From NCBI RefSeq assembly GCF_025311495.1, contig NZ_CP104398.1:1302001-1366000 (forward strand): DNA of 64,000 nucleotides, in the 5' to 3' direction. Shown here piece after piece: positions 25,910-35,605 of this stretch (its first letter is position 1; each line of letters begins with the position of its first letter). A program made the position numbers and the translations under genes. Source of the DNA: Limosilactobacillus oris. GTDB lineage: Bacteria > Bacillota > Bacilli > Lactobacillales > Lactobacillaceae. Under the pieces are notes generated by a model, which searched no databases, was not told the origin of the DNA, and saw only the letters and a list, made by a program, of their open reading frames with translations.

Positions 25910-26515
25910 TCAGTTTGCGTAAAAGTGCTGCCACTCTTTGTTGACGTTCTGCCGGGTTGTCTTGGTTCCGGACCATGATGGCACCTTCACGACCCCATCG
26001 ATCTTGCTCTTCGGCACAAAGCCCCAGTAGCGGCCGTCATTGGAAACGCTCCGGTGGTCTCCCAGAACGAAGTATTCGCCCTTTGGGACCGTGGTGGTTC
26101 CGTTATGCTTGAGCCAGCTATTTTGCACAGAAATACTTTTGAGTGTCCAGTCACCAGTCCCGGCTTTCCGCTGGTCCATGCTGATGTAGTTCTGGTTAAT
26201 CTTCTTGCCATTGACGTAGATGTTCCCGTTCTTGGACTGCACCTTATCACCCGGCATTCCGATCACCCGCTTGACGTAATCCGTCTTCTGGGCAACCTGC
26301 GGGTCCACCCCGTTGGCGTCAAATACCACGACGCTGCCGTGGTGAATTTTTGCCGTCTTTAGGCAAAAGACCCGTTCGTTATTCACCAGGTTTGGTTCCA
26401 TGGATGGCCCATCGACCCGGACGATTTGAAAGACAAACTGCTTGATCAGCAGTGCAATCAATAGCCCAATGGCAATTGGGACAATCCAACTCATTGTTTC
26501 CCGAAATGCTTTCAT
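25910..26515 (-). CDS. lepB: Signal peptidase I
   Basis: Membrane-bound peptidase that removes signal peptides from exported proteins. It has 201 residues with one N-terminal membrane helix (about 9-28, SWIVPIAIGLLIALLIKQF). The catalytic Ser is in VDGPSMEPNL (Ser38) and the general-base Lys in DYVKRVIGMPGD (Lys82). The box E region LGDHRSVSNDGRYWGFVP is conserved. It lies 13 bp after murE and may be cotranscribed with it. It would process the surface proteins and amidase encoded elsewhere in the window. Confidence 0.94.
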   Translation of the reverse strand: MKAFRETMSWIVPIAIGLLIALLIKQFVFQIVRVDGPSMEPNLVNNERVFCLKTAKIHHGSVVVFDANGVDPQVAQKTDYVKRVIGMPGDKVQSKNGNIYVNGKKINQNYISMDQRKAGTGDWTLKSISVQNSWLKHNGTTTVPKGEYFVLGDHRSVSNDGRYWGFVPKSKIDGVVKVPSWSGTKTTRQNVNKEWQHFYAN

Positions 26516-26528
26516 ACTTCCGCCTCAC

Positions 26529-28079
26529 TTAATCTTCAATTTCGTGGATATAGTCTGCGGCAATCTTGCTGTCAGTTGCGTACGGCGTGTCGACACCGTT
26601 GATCTTCTGGTAAGGATCCTCGCCCTTCCCAGCTAACACCACAATATCACCATTACTGCTACTGTCAATTGCCGCCTTGATTGCCGTTGGCCGGTCCATA
26701 ATGTACTGGATTTCCCCAACTTGGTCATGGTCAATATGCGAATTTATTTCCTGGGCAATTTTCATTGGGTCCTCAAATCCGGGATCGTCTGTCGTAAGGA
26801 TAATCTGGTCCGGATGTTCCTCCGACAATGCTTTCCCGAAGCCCTGCCGACGGGAAATTCCCTTGTCACCGGTTGCCCCCAGCACGACGGTCACCTTACC
26901 AGCCGCCGTCTGCCGCTTCAAGAAGGCCAGGAGCCGTTTCAAGCTGGCATAGTTATGGGCATAGTCAATGTAAATCGTCCCGTGCTGGCGGGTTTTTTGC
27001 ATCTCCATCCGGCCCTTGATATGAACATGGTCCAGCGTTGCAGCGGCATCTTCCGCGGTTGCCCCCGCTAGGGCCGTTGAAATAATCGCCGCGACGGCAT
27101 TCCCCTCGTTATAGTCACCAGGGACACTGGTCTTATAACGCCGCTGGAGGCCCAACCGTTCGGCCTTGGAGGTGCAGGCAGCAAGTTCAAACTCGCTTTC
27201 GTGCAGGTCTTCCAAGTCATTCCGGTATTCGAAGTCGATTGCAGCCCCTTCCGGCAGTTGGACCTGCGCCCCGTGCCGGGCAAATAAGTAGATATCCTCT
27301 GGCTGCGTCGTTGCCTTGGCCGTGTAATATACATCCGCCAGGTCGGCCGTTTCGGCATTGATTAGACAAACCCTGGAGTTGACCAGCAGCTGCTCCTTAC
27401 AGTGGAGGTAGTCCGCAAAGGTCGGGTGTTCGTTGCGGCCAATATGGTCAGGACTAATGTTTAAGAAAATACCGATATCGAAGTGCAGACCATAGGTCCG
27501 GTACTTCTTGTATGCCTGTGAGGAAACCTCCATCACCAGGTGGGTCATCCCGTTATCGACCGCTGCCCGCATATCATGAAAGAGATCAAGCGACTCTGGC
27601 GTGGTCAAGTCAGACTTAAAGTGGTCGTCCGGGCCGTTCCCCAGCACCCGGTCGAGGGTCGAAAAGAGGGCCACGTGATGGTCAGTTGCCCGCCCCAAAA
27701 TGTGATCAGCCATATAAGCGGTAGTGGTCTTTCCCTTCGTTCCGGTGATGGCAATAATCGTCAGCTCATCTTGGGGGAAACCGTAAAAAGCCGCCCCGAG
27801 CAGCGCCATCGCTTTTTGCTCATCTTTGACGATAATCGCCGGCAGGTCCCCGCCTTCCGAGTATTCCTGCTCCGCCACGTAGGCCACGGCACCCTGTTCC
27901 TTTGCCATCGTTAGGTATTTCGGCAAAAAGTTGCCCTTGCAAAAGAACAAAGTCCCCGCAGTGACCTTTCGCGAATCATAAGCAACACTCGTCGCGGTAA
28001 AGTCAGTTAAATTTTTGGTATGATCCAATAAATGGTGCTCGCGCAATAACGTTAGTGCAGGCGTGACATGCAATTCCAT
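26529..28079 (-). CDS. murE: UDP-N-acetylmuramoyl-tripeptide synthetase
   Basis: A Mur ligase that adds the third residue to the UDP-MurNAc-dipeptide, an essential cytoplasmic step of peptidoglycan synthesis. The length of 516 residues is typical. The ATP-binding P-loop is AITGTKGKTTTAYM near residue 115. The substrate segment is SDLTTPESLDL and the carbamoylated-Lys region is YLHCKEQLLVNS. The C-terminal domain has VVLGATGDKGISRR and DDPGFEDPMKIAQEI. The latter replaces the DNPR signature of meso-diaminopimelate enzymes, so L-lysine (as in most lactobacilli) is the likely substrate. It is followed closely by lepB. Confidence 0.9.
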   Translation of the reverse strand: MELHVTPALTLLREHHLLDHTKNLTDFTATSVAYDSRKVTAGTLFFCKGNFLPKYLTMAKEQGAVAYVAEQEYSEGGDLPAIIVKDEQKAMALLGAAFYGFPQDELTIIAITGTKGKTTTAYMADHILGRATDHHVALFSTLDRVLGNGPDDHFKSDLTTPESLDLFHDMRAAVDNGMTHLVMEVSSQAYKKYRTYGLHFDIGIFLNISPDHIGRNEHPTFADYLHCKEQLLVNSRVCLINAETADLADVYYTAKATTQPEDIYLFARHGAQVQLPEGAAIDFEYRNDLEDLHESEFELAACTSKAERLGLQRRYKTSVPGDYNEGNAVAAIISTALAGATAEDAAATLDHVHIKGRMEMQKTRQHGTIYIDYAHNYASLKRLLAFLKRQTAAGKVTVVLGATGDKGISRRQGFGKALSEEHPDQIILTTDDPGFEDPMKIAQEINSHIDHDQVGEIQYIMDRPTAIKAAIDSSSNGDIVVLAGKGEDPYQKINGVDTPYATDSKIAADYIHEIED

Positions 28080-28170
28080 GTGTTATTGACCCCTCTTATT
28101 TTTCTCTCTTAAAACTCTATTATTTCATTTTTTATGGTAAAAGTGAATTCTTGAAGCAAATAAAATAAAA

Positions 28171-28201
28171 AGAGGAAGATGACCGCTCGCCACCTCCCTC
28201 T
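28171..28201 (-). terminator. Terminator between asnB and murE
   Basis: Stem agagggaggtg/gatcttcctct-like pairing (9 of 11) followed by a T5 run on the minus strand. Confidence 0.65.
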
Positions 28202-28207
28202 TGTCTA

Positions 28208-30127
28208 TTACGCCTCGGCACTTACCTTGGCCTTATCGATGTTGCTTTCATCCAGCTTGAAGTTATCGATGAAGTAGAGCTTGTACCAAACCAGGAAAGT
28301 ATAGACCGTCCAGATCTTCCGCCGGCCATCGACCTTGCCAGCAAAGTTGTCATCAGCCAATTGCAGGAGCTTGTCCTGGTCGAAAAACTCCTTCACGAAG
28401 TCTTGTGCAAACAAGTTCCGTACTTCCTTGTAGTACTTCTCTTCCCGAAGCCATTCTCGAACAGGGGTCGGGAAGCCCAGTTTTGGCCGGGTTGCCCATT
28501 CTTCTGGCAGGTGCCGGTTGGCCGCCATCCGGAAGGCCCACTTAGTCCCCTTATCGTTGAAGAGGTACTTCGTCGGCGTGGTTTCAGCCACCTTCATAAC
28601 TTCCTTATCCAGGAGCGGAACCCGAATTTCCACGGAGTTTGCCATACTCATCTTATCCGCCTTTAAGCAAATATCCCCTGGCATGAAACGGTGCAAGTCA
28701 ACGTACTGCTTCTTGGCAACCTCGTTCATTTCCGGCTTCTTCTCGTCACACTTGTCGTAGAGCGGCTTCAGCAGGTCAGTGATGGACGGGCCATCCTGGT
28801 ATTCTGGCTTCAAGTATTCATTGGCCTCTGCCGGACTAAAGATGTAGGCCTGGCCGATAAAGGTATCCCGGGCCGGGGCCAGGTTGCGGTAGAGGTGCTC
28901 AGAACCGTGGAAGTGCTTGCCTTCCAGCCACTTTCCCAACTTATAGCGCTGGTCCTTCGGTAGCTTCTTGAGTTGTTCAGTCACCCAGCGGATAAACTTG
29001 ACCTTGGTGTTAAAGCCATAGGCCGTGTAGCCCGCAAACAGTTCGTCCGCCCCTTCACCGGAAAGCAGGGCCTTGTAGCCGTTATCCTTCGCCAGCTTAT
29101 TCAGGAAGTAAAGCGGCACCACAGACGGGTTGGAGTCCGGTTCGTCCAGGTAGTACTGGATTAACGGGAAGGTCTTGAACGCTTCTTCATCGGTCAGCAG
29201 CTTATCGGTGTTCTTTAAGTCCAACTTAGCCGCCAATTCACGGGCCTGCTTGGTCTCGTCGTAGCCGCTGTCAAAACCAATGGAGAAGGTGTTATTTGGC
29301 CGCATCAAAGCAGTTACCAGACTGGAGTCAACCCCGGCCGACAGGAAAGAGCCGACCTTGATGCCCTTATCCGCGAAGGTGTGGGCCTTGACAGAATTTT
29401 TAACCACGTTGTCGATGTTATCAACGGCCTGGTCGAAGCTCTCATCCGTTGGGTCAAAGTCTTCGTCCCAGTACTGCTCCATCGTAAACTTGCCGTCCTT
29501 GTAGGTAAAGTAGTGGGCTTCCGGCAAGCGGTAAACTCCCTTGAAGAAGGTTTCCTGGGTCACGTTATACTGGAAAGTCATGTAGGACTTCAGGGCCCGC
29601 TTATTCAGCTCCATCTCGAAGTTCGGGTGATCCAGAAAGGCCTTGATTTCAGAACCAACAAAGAAGGTCCCATTCATCTGGGCATAGTAGAGAGGCTTGA
29701 TTCCGAAATGGTCCCGGGCGCCAAACATTTCCTTGGTCTTGGTATCCCAAATGATGAAGGCAAACATTCCCCGCAGCTTCTGCAGGACGTCCTTGCCCCA
29801 CTCTTCATAACCGTGCAGGATAACTTCCGTATCGGCGTGGGTAGTAAAGGTATGCCCCTTTTCAATCAGCTCGCCGCGGAGTTCTTCAAAGTTATAGATT
29901 TCCCCGTTAAACTCAATAAGCTTGGACTGATCTTCATTAAAGATGGGCTGATTCCCAGACTTAACATCCACAAAACTCAGCCGGCGGAACCCCAGGGCCA
30001 CGTTATCATCCACGTACTGGCCCTCGTCGTCCGGGCCCCGGTGGATGATCCGGTCCTTCATCTTCTTGATTAAGGTGTCCTTTAATTGTGGTTTCTCGTT
30101 ATCAACAAACGCAACAATTCCACACAT
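28208..30127 (-). CDS. asnB: Glutamine-hydrolysing asparagine synthase
   Basis: Converts aspartate, glutamine and ATP to asparagine and glutamate. The 639 residues match the family. Cys2 starts the glutaminase domain (MCGIVAFVDNEKPQ), with the IIHRGPDDEGQYV and FNGEIYNFEELR motifs. The synthetase domain (about 220-560) has the PP-loop VGSFLSAGVDSSLVTAL and LLSGEGADELFAGY. It is a second asparagine route beside the ammonia-dependent asnA. No T-box is seen upstream. A TATAAT -10 lies at 30191-30196 on the minus strand. It is separated by terminators from mnmG and murE. Confidence 0.95.
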   Translation of the reverse strand: MCGIVAFVDNEKPQLKDTLIKKMKDRIIHRGPDDEGQYVDDNVALGFRRLSFVDVKSGNQPIFNEDQSKLIEFNGEIYNFEELRGELIEKGHTFTTHADTEVILHGYEEWGKDVLQKLRGMFAFIIWDTKTKEMFGARDHFGIKPLYYAQMNGTFFVGSEIKAFLDHPNFEMELNKRALKSYMTFQYNVTQETFFKGVYRLPEAHYFTYKDGKFTMEQYWDEDFDPTDESFDQAVDNIDNVVKNSVKAHTFADKGIKVGSFLSAGVDSSLVTALMRPNNTFSIGFDSGYDETKQARELAAKLDLKNTDKLLTDEEAFKTFPLIQYYLDEPDSNPSVVPLYFLNKLAKDNGYKALLSGEGADELFAGYTAYGFNTKVKFIRWVTEQLKKLPKDQRYKLGKWLEGKHFHGSEHLYRNLAPARDTFIGQAYIFSPAEANEYLKPEYQDGPSITDLLKPLYDKCDEKKPEMNEVAKKQYVDLHRFMPGDICLKADKMSMANSVEIRVPLLDKEVMKVAETTPTKYLFNDKGTKWAFRMAANRHLPEEWATRPKLGFPTPVREWLREEKYYKEVRNLFAQDFVKEFFDQDKLLQLADDNFAGKVDGRRKIWTVYTFLVWYKLYFIDNFKLDESNIDKAKVSAEA

Positions 30128-30271
30128 TGCAATGTTCCTCTTCTTTCATTCAGAATTTGCTATTTTCTTCAGATCAAAACTTGAACCTAAATTATATCAT
30201 ACTCGGGCGCTTAATAATTGGATATTGCCTAAGTTTAAGCAATCCTTTTATTTTCCCCGGATTGAAAAAGG

Positions 30272-30303
30272 GGCGACCGGAAATAATTTCTTTTCCCGTC
30301 GCC
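30272..30303 (-). terminator. Terminator of the mnmE-mnmG operon
   Basis: Stem ggcgacggg/ccggtcgcc followed on the minus strand by a T5 run. Confidence 0.75.
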
Positions 30304-30326
30304 GCTGCTTAATATTTCCCGGGAAA

Positions 30327-32270
30327 TCATTGTCGGTCAGCCTTGGAAAATTTCCCTTGTCGAATATAAACACTCAGAATTGCCAGGTCGGCCGGGTTAA
30401 CCCCGGAAATCCGGGAAGCCTGGGCTAGGGTCGCCGGACGGATTTTCTCCAGCTTTTGCCGCCCCTCGGTTGCCAGGCCGTCAATGTCGTTGTAGTCAAT
30501 GCTGTCCGGAATCCGCTTGGCTTCCATCCGCTTCATCCGGTCAACCTTCTGCTCTTCTTTTTTGATGTAGCCAGCGTACTTGAGCTGGATTTCCACCTGT
30601 TCAATCACGTGGCGGTCCAATTCTTCGGCCGGGGCTGGGATAAACCGGGTCAATGTTTGGTAGTCCACGTACGGCCGCTTGATCAGGTCCGCCGCGGAAA
30701 TAGCATCCTTGAGACGGTTATCACCGTGCTCTTCGATAAAGTCGTTGACCGCTTCGTCACTTGGCTTGAACTTGATGGTTTCCAGGCGCTTGATTTCCGC
30801 AGCCACGGCGGCCTTCTTAGCTTCCATCTTAGCCAGGCGCTCGTCGGAAACTAAGCCCACCGCGTGGCCCTTCTCCATCAAGCGGAAGTCGGCATTATCA
30901 TGACGCAGAATCAGCCGGTATTCGGCCCGGCTAGTCAACAGCCGGTAAGGTTCCTTAGTTCCCTTAGTCACCAGGTCATCAATCATGACCCCAATGTAGG
31001 CATCAGACCGGCCAAGGACAAAAGGCCCTTTATCCTGAGCACGGAGGCCGGCGTTGATGCCGGCGATCAAGCCCTGGCCGGCCGCCTCTTCATACCCGGA
31101 CGTCCCGTTTGTCTGACCGGCCGTGTAGAGGTTCTGAACTAGCTTGGTTTCCAACGTTGGCCGCAACTGGTACGGCGCCACGACGTCGTATTCAATCGCG
31201 TAGCCCGGCCGCATTAGTTCAGCCTTTTCCAGCCCCTTAATGGAATGGACAATCTTTTGCTGGACTTCTTCCGGCATCGAGGTGGAAATCCCGTCGAGGT
31301 AGTACTCGTCCGTATCCCGGCCCTCGGGTTCCAGGAAGACCTGGTGGCGGGACTTATCGGCAAAGCGGACGATCTTGTCCTCGATTGACGGGCAGTAACG
31401 GGGACCGACCCCCTTGATGACCCCGGAGAACATTGGCGCCCGGTCCAAATTGGCCCGGATAATTCCGTGGGTCCCCTCGTTGGTGTAGGTCAGCCAGCAG
31501 GCCAGCTGATCGGTGACGGCAATGTAGCTACTATCCGGAGTATCAAAACTAAAGTGGTGCGGGGCAGCATCTCCCGGCTGCTCCTCGGTTTCGTCAAATT
31601 GAATGCTCTTCCCGTTGACCCGCGGTGGCGTCCCGGTCTTGAACCGTTCCAGGTCAAAGCCCAGTTCCTCCAGGTTCTCGGAGAGCTTAACCGCCGACTT
31701 AGAATTGTTCGGGCCGGACTGGTATTGCAATTCACCAATGATAATCTTGCCCCGGGCCGCGGTCCCGACAGTCAGGACCACCGCCTTAGCGTGGTAGCGT
31801 GCCCCGGTGTTGGTAACAACCCCCTTGCAGACGCCATCTTCGACAATCAACTGGTCGACGGTTCCCTGGCGGAGGGTCAGGTTGGGCTCATTTTCAATGG
31901 TCAGCTTCATTTGACGGTGGTAGGCGTGCTTATCGGCCTGAGCCCGCAATGCGCGGACTGCCGGACCCTTCCCGGTATTCAGCATTCGCATCTGAACATA
32001 GGTCTTATCAATGTTATGGCCCATCTCACCACCCAGGGCATCAATTTCCCGGACCACAATTCCCTTGGCGGGGCCACCGACGGATGGGTTACATGGCATA
32101 AAGGCTACCATGTCCAGATTGATGGTGACCAGCAGGGTCTTATTCCCCATCCGGGCAGCGGCCAGGGCGGCCTCACTCCCGGCATGTCCGGCACCAACAA
32201 CAATTACGTCATAGTCGCCACCCTCGTACTGAACGGCGGTGCTAGTCTTCAATGATTCACTTGACTTCAC
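30327..32270 (-). CDS. mnmG: tRNA uridine-5-carboxymethylaminomethyl modification enzyme, FAD subunit
   Basis: Partner of MnmE in forming cmnm5U at the tRNA wobble position. The 647 residues include an N-terminal Rossmann dinucleotide site ([21 protein letters not shown]) at about residues 20-40 and the [13 protein letters not shown] motif. [15 protein letters not shown] carries a conserved Cys, and [19 protein letters not shown] is the FAD-binding signature. The first about 18 residues are a short extension of the common start. It lies 8 bp after mnmE, the usual order near the origin in Firmicutes. Confidence 0.96.
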   Translation of the reverse strand: MKSSESLKTSTAVQYEGGDYDVIVVGAGHAGSEAALAAARMGNKTLLVTINLDMVAFMPCNPSVGGPAKGIVVREIDALGGEMGHNIDKTYVQMRMLNTGKGPAVRALRAQADKHAYHRQMKLTIENEPNLTLRQGTVDQLIVEDGVCKGVVTNTGARYHAKAVVLTVGTAARGKIIIGELQYQSGPNNSKSAVKLSENLEELGFDLERFKTGTPPRVNGKSIQFDETEEQPGDAAPHHFSFDTPDSSYIAVTDQLACWLTYTNEGTHGIIRANLDRAPMFSGVIKGVGPRYCPSIEDKIVRFADKSRHQVFLEPEGRDTDEYYLDGISTSMPEEVQQKIVHSIKGLEKAELMRPGYAIEYDVVAPYQLRPTLETKLVQNLYTAGQTNGTSGYEEAAGQGLIAGINAGLRAQDKGPFVLGRSDAYIGVMIDDLVTKGTKEPYRLLTSRAEYRLILRHDNADFRLMEKGHAVGLVSDERLAKMEAKKAAVAAEIKRLETIKFKPSDEAVNDFIEEHGDNRLKDAISAADLIKRPYVDYQTLTRFIPAPAEELDRHVIEQVEIQLKYAGYIKKEEQKVDRMKRMEAKRIPDSIDYNDIDGLATEGRQKLEKIRPATLAQASRISGVNPADLAILSVYIRQGKFSKADRQ

Positions 32271-32278
32271 GATTTTCC

Positions 32279-33670
32279 CTACTTTCCTAGACAGAATTGG
32301 CTAAACAACTGATCAAGCAGCTCGTCCTGGTACGAATCCCCGGTAATTTCACCCAGGAGGTCCCAGCACCGGGTCATGTCAATTTGCACCAGGTCCACCG
32401 GCATCCCGGCATTGATTCCCTTCAAAACATCGCTCAGCGCAGCATTCGCCTGGTGGAGCAGGCCAATGTGGCGGGCATTGGTAACCATCACGTTGTTTTG
32501 ACTGCTTTCGATCCCTTCGTTAAAGAACATCTTGCTGATTTGCTGACCAAGCTGGTCCATCCCCTCGTGCTTAACAATCGAGGTTTCAATCAGGGCATCC
32601 CCATCCGTCAACTTTTTCAGCTCATCAAGGTCTACCCGGCGCGGCAGGTCGGTCTTGTTTAAGATAACGATCCGCTGCTTGCCTTGGGTCGCCGTCAGCA
32701 GTTCACAGTCCTCAGCCGTCAACGGCGCGGAGCTATCAATCAGCAGAAGAATCAAGTCGGCAGCATCGAGGGCCCTCTTGCTCCGTTCGACCCCGATTTT
32801 TTCGACCGTGTCGTCGGTGTCGCGGATTCCGGCAGTATCAATCAATTTCAACGGCACCCCATCGACGTTGACGTACTCCTCAATCACGTCCCGGGTGGTT
32901 CCCGCCACGTCGGTCACAATGGCCTTATCCTCATGCAGCAGGGTGTTTAGCAGGCTGGACTTGCCGACATTGGGCCGGCCGATAATCGCCGTCGCCAATC
33001 CTTCCCGGAGGACCTTCCCCTGCTTGGCAGTCTTTAACAGGGCCTGGATCCGCTGCTGAATATCAAGCGCCTTCTCCTTTAACATCTTGGTGGTCATCTC
33101 TTCGACCGCATCGTATTCTGGATAGTCGATATTGACCTCGACCTGGGCCAGGACATCCAAAATATCTTGCCGCAGGTGACGGATCAGCCGCGAGAGGTCC
33201 CCATCCAGCTGGTTCAGGGCTACCTTCATCGACTTGTCGGTCTTAGCCCGAATCAGGTCCATTACCGCTTCAGACTGTGACAGGTCAATCCGGCCATTCA
33301 GGAAAGCCCGCTTGGTAAATTCACCCGGTTCCGCCATCCGGGCACCGTAGCTCAGAACTAACTGCAAGATCCGGTTGGTCGCCAGCAATCCCCCGTGGCA
33401 GTTAATTTCAACCACGTCTTCACAAGTATAAGTGTGCGGCGCCCGCATTACGGAAACCATCACCTCATCCACTTCGGCGCCCGTGTCCGGGTCGACAATG
33501 TGCCCATAGTTAATGGTATGGCTGGCAACCTGGGCCAGGTCCTTGCTGCCGTGGTATAGCCGCTTCGCAACCGCCACCGCGTCCTCGCCGCTAATCCGAA
33601 TAATCGAAATGCCCCCCTCGCCAACTGGGGTCGAGATCGCCGCAATGGTGTCATTTTCACTATTCGCCAC
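32279..33670 (-). CDS. mnmE: tRNA modification GTPase MnmE
   Basis: GTPase subunit of the tRNA wobble-uridine modifying complex. Of its 463 residues the N-terminal domain (about 1-120) resembles a tetrahydrofolate-binding fold ([17 protein letters not shown]). The G domain (about 220-380) has [12 protein letters not shown] (P-loop), [18 protein letters not shown] and NKTDLP. The C-terminus is QFCLGK, with the conserved Cys. It lies upstream of mnmG in one operon. Its Shine-Dalgarno follows a hairpin at 33694-33742 that partly separates it from jag. Confidence 0.96.
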   Translation of the reverse strand: MANSENDTIAAISTPVGEGGISIIRISGEDAVAVAKRLYHGSKDLAQVASHTINYGHIVDPDTGAEVDEVMVSVMRAPHTYTCEDVVEINCHGGLLATNRILQLVLSYGARMAEPGEFTKRAFLNGRIDLSQSEAVMDLIRAKTDKSMKVALNQLDGDLSRLIRHLRQDILDVLAQVEVNIDYPEYDAVEEMTTKMLKEKALDIQQRIQALLKTAKQGKVLREGLATAIIGRPNVGKSSLLNTLLHEDKAIVTDVAGTTRDVIEEYVNVDGVPLKLIDTAGIRDTDDTVEKIGVERSKRALDAADLILLLIDSSAPLTAEDCELLTATQGKQRIVILNKTDLPRRVDLDELKKLTDGDALIETSIVKHEGMDQLGQQISKMFFNEGIESSQNNVMVTNARHIGLLHQANAALSDVLKGINAGMPVDLVQIDMTRCWDLLGEITGDSYQDELLDQLFSQFCLGK

Positions 33671-33693
33671 TATTTTCTACTCCTTTCAATAAA

Positions 33694-33742
33694 AAAAGTG
33701 CTAGTCCACGCCGCGCATTCCGCTAACATGGTCAAAGCACTT
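33694..33742 (-). terminator. Terminator or attenuator between jag and mnmE
   Basis: Stem aaagtgct/agcacttt with a long loop and a seven-T run on the minus strand, immediately before the mnmE Shine-Dalgarno. Confidence 0.6.
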
Positions 33743-33815
33743 TCACTACTTTAACAACTCAATTTTTATAATCGCCCATATTCTAAGGGCTTCACCAGTA
33801 AATGTCAATCAATAA

Positions 33816-34619
33816 CTAATTTTTCGGGGCAATAACCACGCTCCGGTAAGGTTCCCGCCCGTGCGAATAGGTCCGCACGTGGTCATCATTTTCTAGTTCG
33901 TGGTGCAGCTGCTTACGCTCCCGTGCTGGCATCGGATCTAGAAAAACAGCCTTGCCACTCGCAACTACTTCGGTCGCCGCCCGCTCCGCAATTTGATGGA
34001 GGGCTTCCCGGCGCCGCTGCCGGTAGTTTGACGTGTCCAAGACTACACTCGTCTTTGGGGCACCATGATAGTTCATAAAGGCCGCGCTGACCTGTTCCAG
34101 CGCGTTGATCCGGGAACCGTGCCGCCCAATTACCCGTCCCGAACTGGCCGTTTTAATATTGACCATGACCGAATGGGCGCCAACTTTGCTAAGCTGGGGG
34201 TCAGTTTCAATTCCCAGATCCGCAAATACTTTTTTCAGGTAAGCCATTAACTGCTGACCAGCGTTCCGGGTGTGGCGAATGTTAGCTTCGTGCCGGGCTT
34301 TAACCACTGCCGGATCTTGGTCATCCCCCTCCTCAAGCGGACGGTTAGGATGAACGACCGTGGCAGACACTGGCCGGCCCTGATCAGCAACTGGCTTAAC
34401 CGGAGCGGCAGTTGGCGCAGGAGTTACTGGTTGCGGCGCCGGCGTCGCTTTTGGCGGCTTAATCGTCGCCTCAATTTTGGCCGGCCGGCGACCAATCCCC
34501 AAGAAGCCGCGGCGGGGCTGCTCAAGCACTTCAACCTTGAGCGCCGCTTCTGGCTGATGCAGTAACCGGCTCGCCTGTTGAATTGCTTCCTTCACTGTTT
34601 TACCCGTATAAACTACCAT
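33816..34619 (-). CDS. jag: Jag/KhpB (EloR) RNA-binding protein
   Basis: An RNA-binding regulator of cell elongation, acting with KhpA in related Gram-positive bacteria. The 267 residues comprise an N-terminal Jag_N domain (about 1-50, GKTVKEAIQQASRLLHQ) and a Pro/Ala-rich linker of about 70 residues. A KH domain follows near 120-190 (VNIKTASSGRVIGRHGSRINAL), then a C-terminal R3H domain (MPARERKQLHHELENDDHVR). The common yidC-jag adjacency is broken here by a gshA pseudogene and a peptidase gene. Confidence 0.92.
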   Translation of the reverse strand: MVVYTGKTVKEAIQQASRLLHQPEAALKVEVLEQPRRGFLGIGRRPAKIEATIKPPKATPAPQPVTPAPTAAPVKPVADQGRPVSATVVHPNRPLEEGDDQDPAVVKARHEANIRHTRNAGQQLMAYLKKVFADLGIETDPQLSKVGAHSVMVNIKTASSGRVIGRHGSRINALEQVSAAFMNYHGAPKTSVVLDTSNYRQRRREALHQIAERAATEVVASGKAVFLDPMPARERKQLHHELENDDHVRTYSHGREPYRSVVIAPKN

Positions 34620-34774
34620 TGATAGTTCCTCCCGAATTTGACGTTATTATATTAAGAATACCACCCTTTTCTCCGCCATGACCAGTCAGGAGGCCGGCAA
34701 CATTTTTCTTTGCACGCACGGGATTTTAATTTATAATATTGATTAAATTTTAATTAGAAACAAGGAGGATTCAT

Positions 34775-35500
34775 ATGCAACCCCGAATCGCAATTCCCGC
34801 CGACACCCTCACCGAGGCAACGAATATTATTAACGAACGTAACTCGGCCTTTGCGCCCCGGCCGTTAATCGAAGCAGTGCTCAAATCCGGCGGCGTTCCG
34901 GTTATCTTTCCCAGCGTCGCGCCCGAACTAGCGGCCAGCTACCTGGACCTCTTTGACGGAATCATCTTTGCCGGCGGTGCGGACGTCGACCCAACCTTCT
35001 TTAATGAAGAACCGCACCTCAAGCTGGGGCCCACCTACCTAAAGCGGGACCAGTTCGAAGTCGCCCTGCTTAAAGAGGCCGTGGCCGCAGACAAGGCAAT
35101 CATGGGAATTTGTCGGGGAATGCAGCTTATCAATATTGCCCTTGGTGGTTCGGTCTACCAGGACCTGTCTGAAGACCCGCGGCAAACCCTTAAACACTCC
35201 CAAGATGCCCCGGGCAACCTTCCTTCCCACCACATCAACGTAGCCCCGGAAAGCCGCCTGTTCAAGCTCACTGGTCGCCGCGCCTACGTTAACTCGCGCC
35301 ACCACCAGGCGCTTCACCAAATCGCTCCCGGCCTGCACGTTACGGCCAGTGCCGACGACCAGGTGCCAGAAGCCGTGGAATCCGTCAGCTCGGACCAGAT
35401 TCTTGCCGTCCAATGGCATCCCGAGAACATGTTCAAACATGATCCATCATCACAAAACCTGTTTGCCGACCTGCTCCAGCGAGCCGCGGCCCGGCGTTAA
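34775..35500 (+). CDS. Gamma-glutamyl-gamma-aminobutyrate hydrolase-like peptidase (C26)
   Basis: A class I glutamine-amidotransferase-fold hydrolase of 241 residues. The nucleophile Cys113 lies in IMGICRGMQLINIALGG, and the catalytic His-Glu in VQWHPENMF. FAGGADVDPTFF is the family oxyanion-loop region. Members cleave gamma-glutamyl amides such as gamma-glutamyl-GABA, but substrates vary. It sits next to the gshA (gamma-glutamylcysteine ligase) pseudogene in convergent orientation, so a gamma-glutamyl peptide substrate is a reasonable guess. It has its own Shine-Dalgarno (AAGGAGG). Confidence 0.88.
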   Translation: MQPRIAIPADTLTEATNIINERNSAFAPRPLIEAVLKSGGVPVIFPSVAPELAASYLDLFDGIIFAGGADVDPTFFNEEPHLKLGPTYLKRDQFEVALLKEAVAADKAIMGICRGMQLINIALGGSVYQDLSEDPRQTLKHSQDAPGNLPSHHINVAPESRLFKLTGRRAYVNSRHHQALHQIAPGLHVTASADDQVPEAVESVSSDQILAVQWHPENMFKHDPSSQNLFADLLQRAAARR

Positions 35501-35525
35501 AAACAAAACAAGTTATAAAGAGCGT

Positions 35526-35567
35526 AAAAGCCTTCACCGTCCGGAAAACCAGACGGTGAAGGCTTTT
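35526..35567. terminator. Terminator between the C26 peptidase gene and the gshA pseudogene
   Basis: Perfect stem aaaagccttcaccgt/acggtgaaggctttt, symmetric for both strands. Confidence 0.85.
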
Positions 35568-35605
35568 CTGTATCGTACTAACCACTTTGCCGGTTAGGAA
35601 CTTGC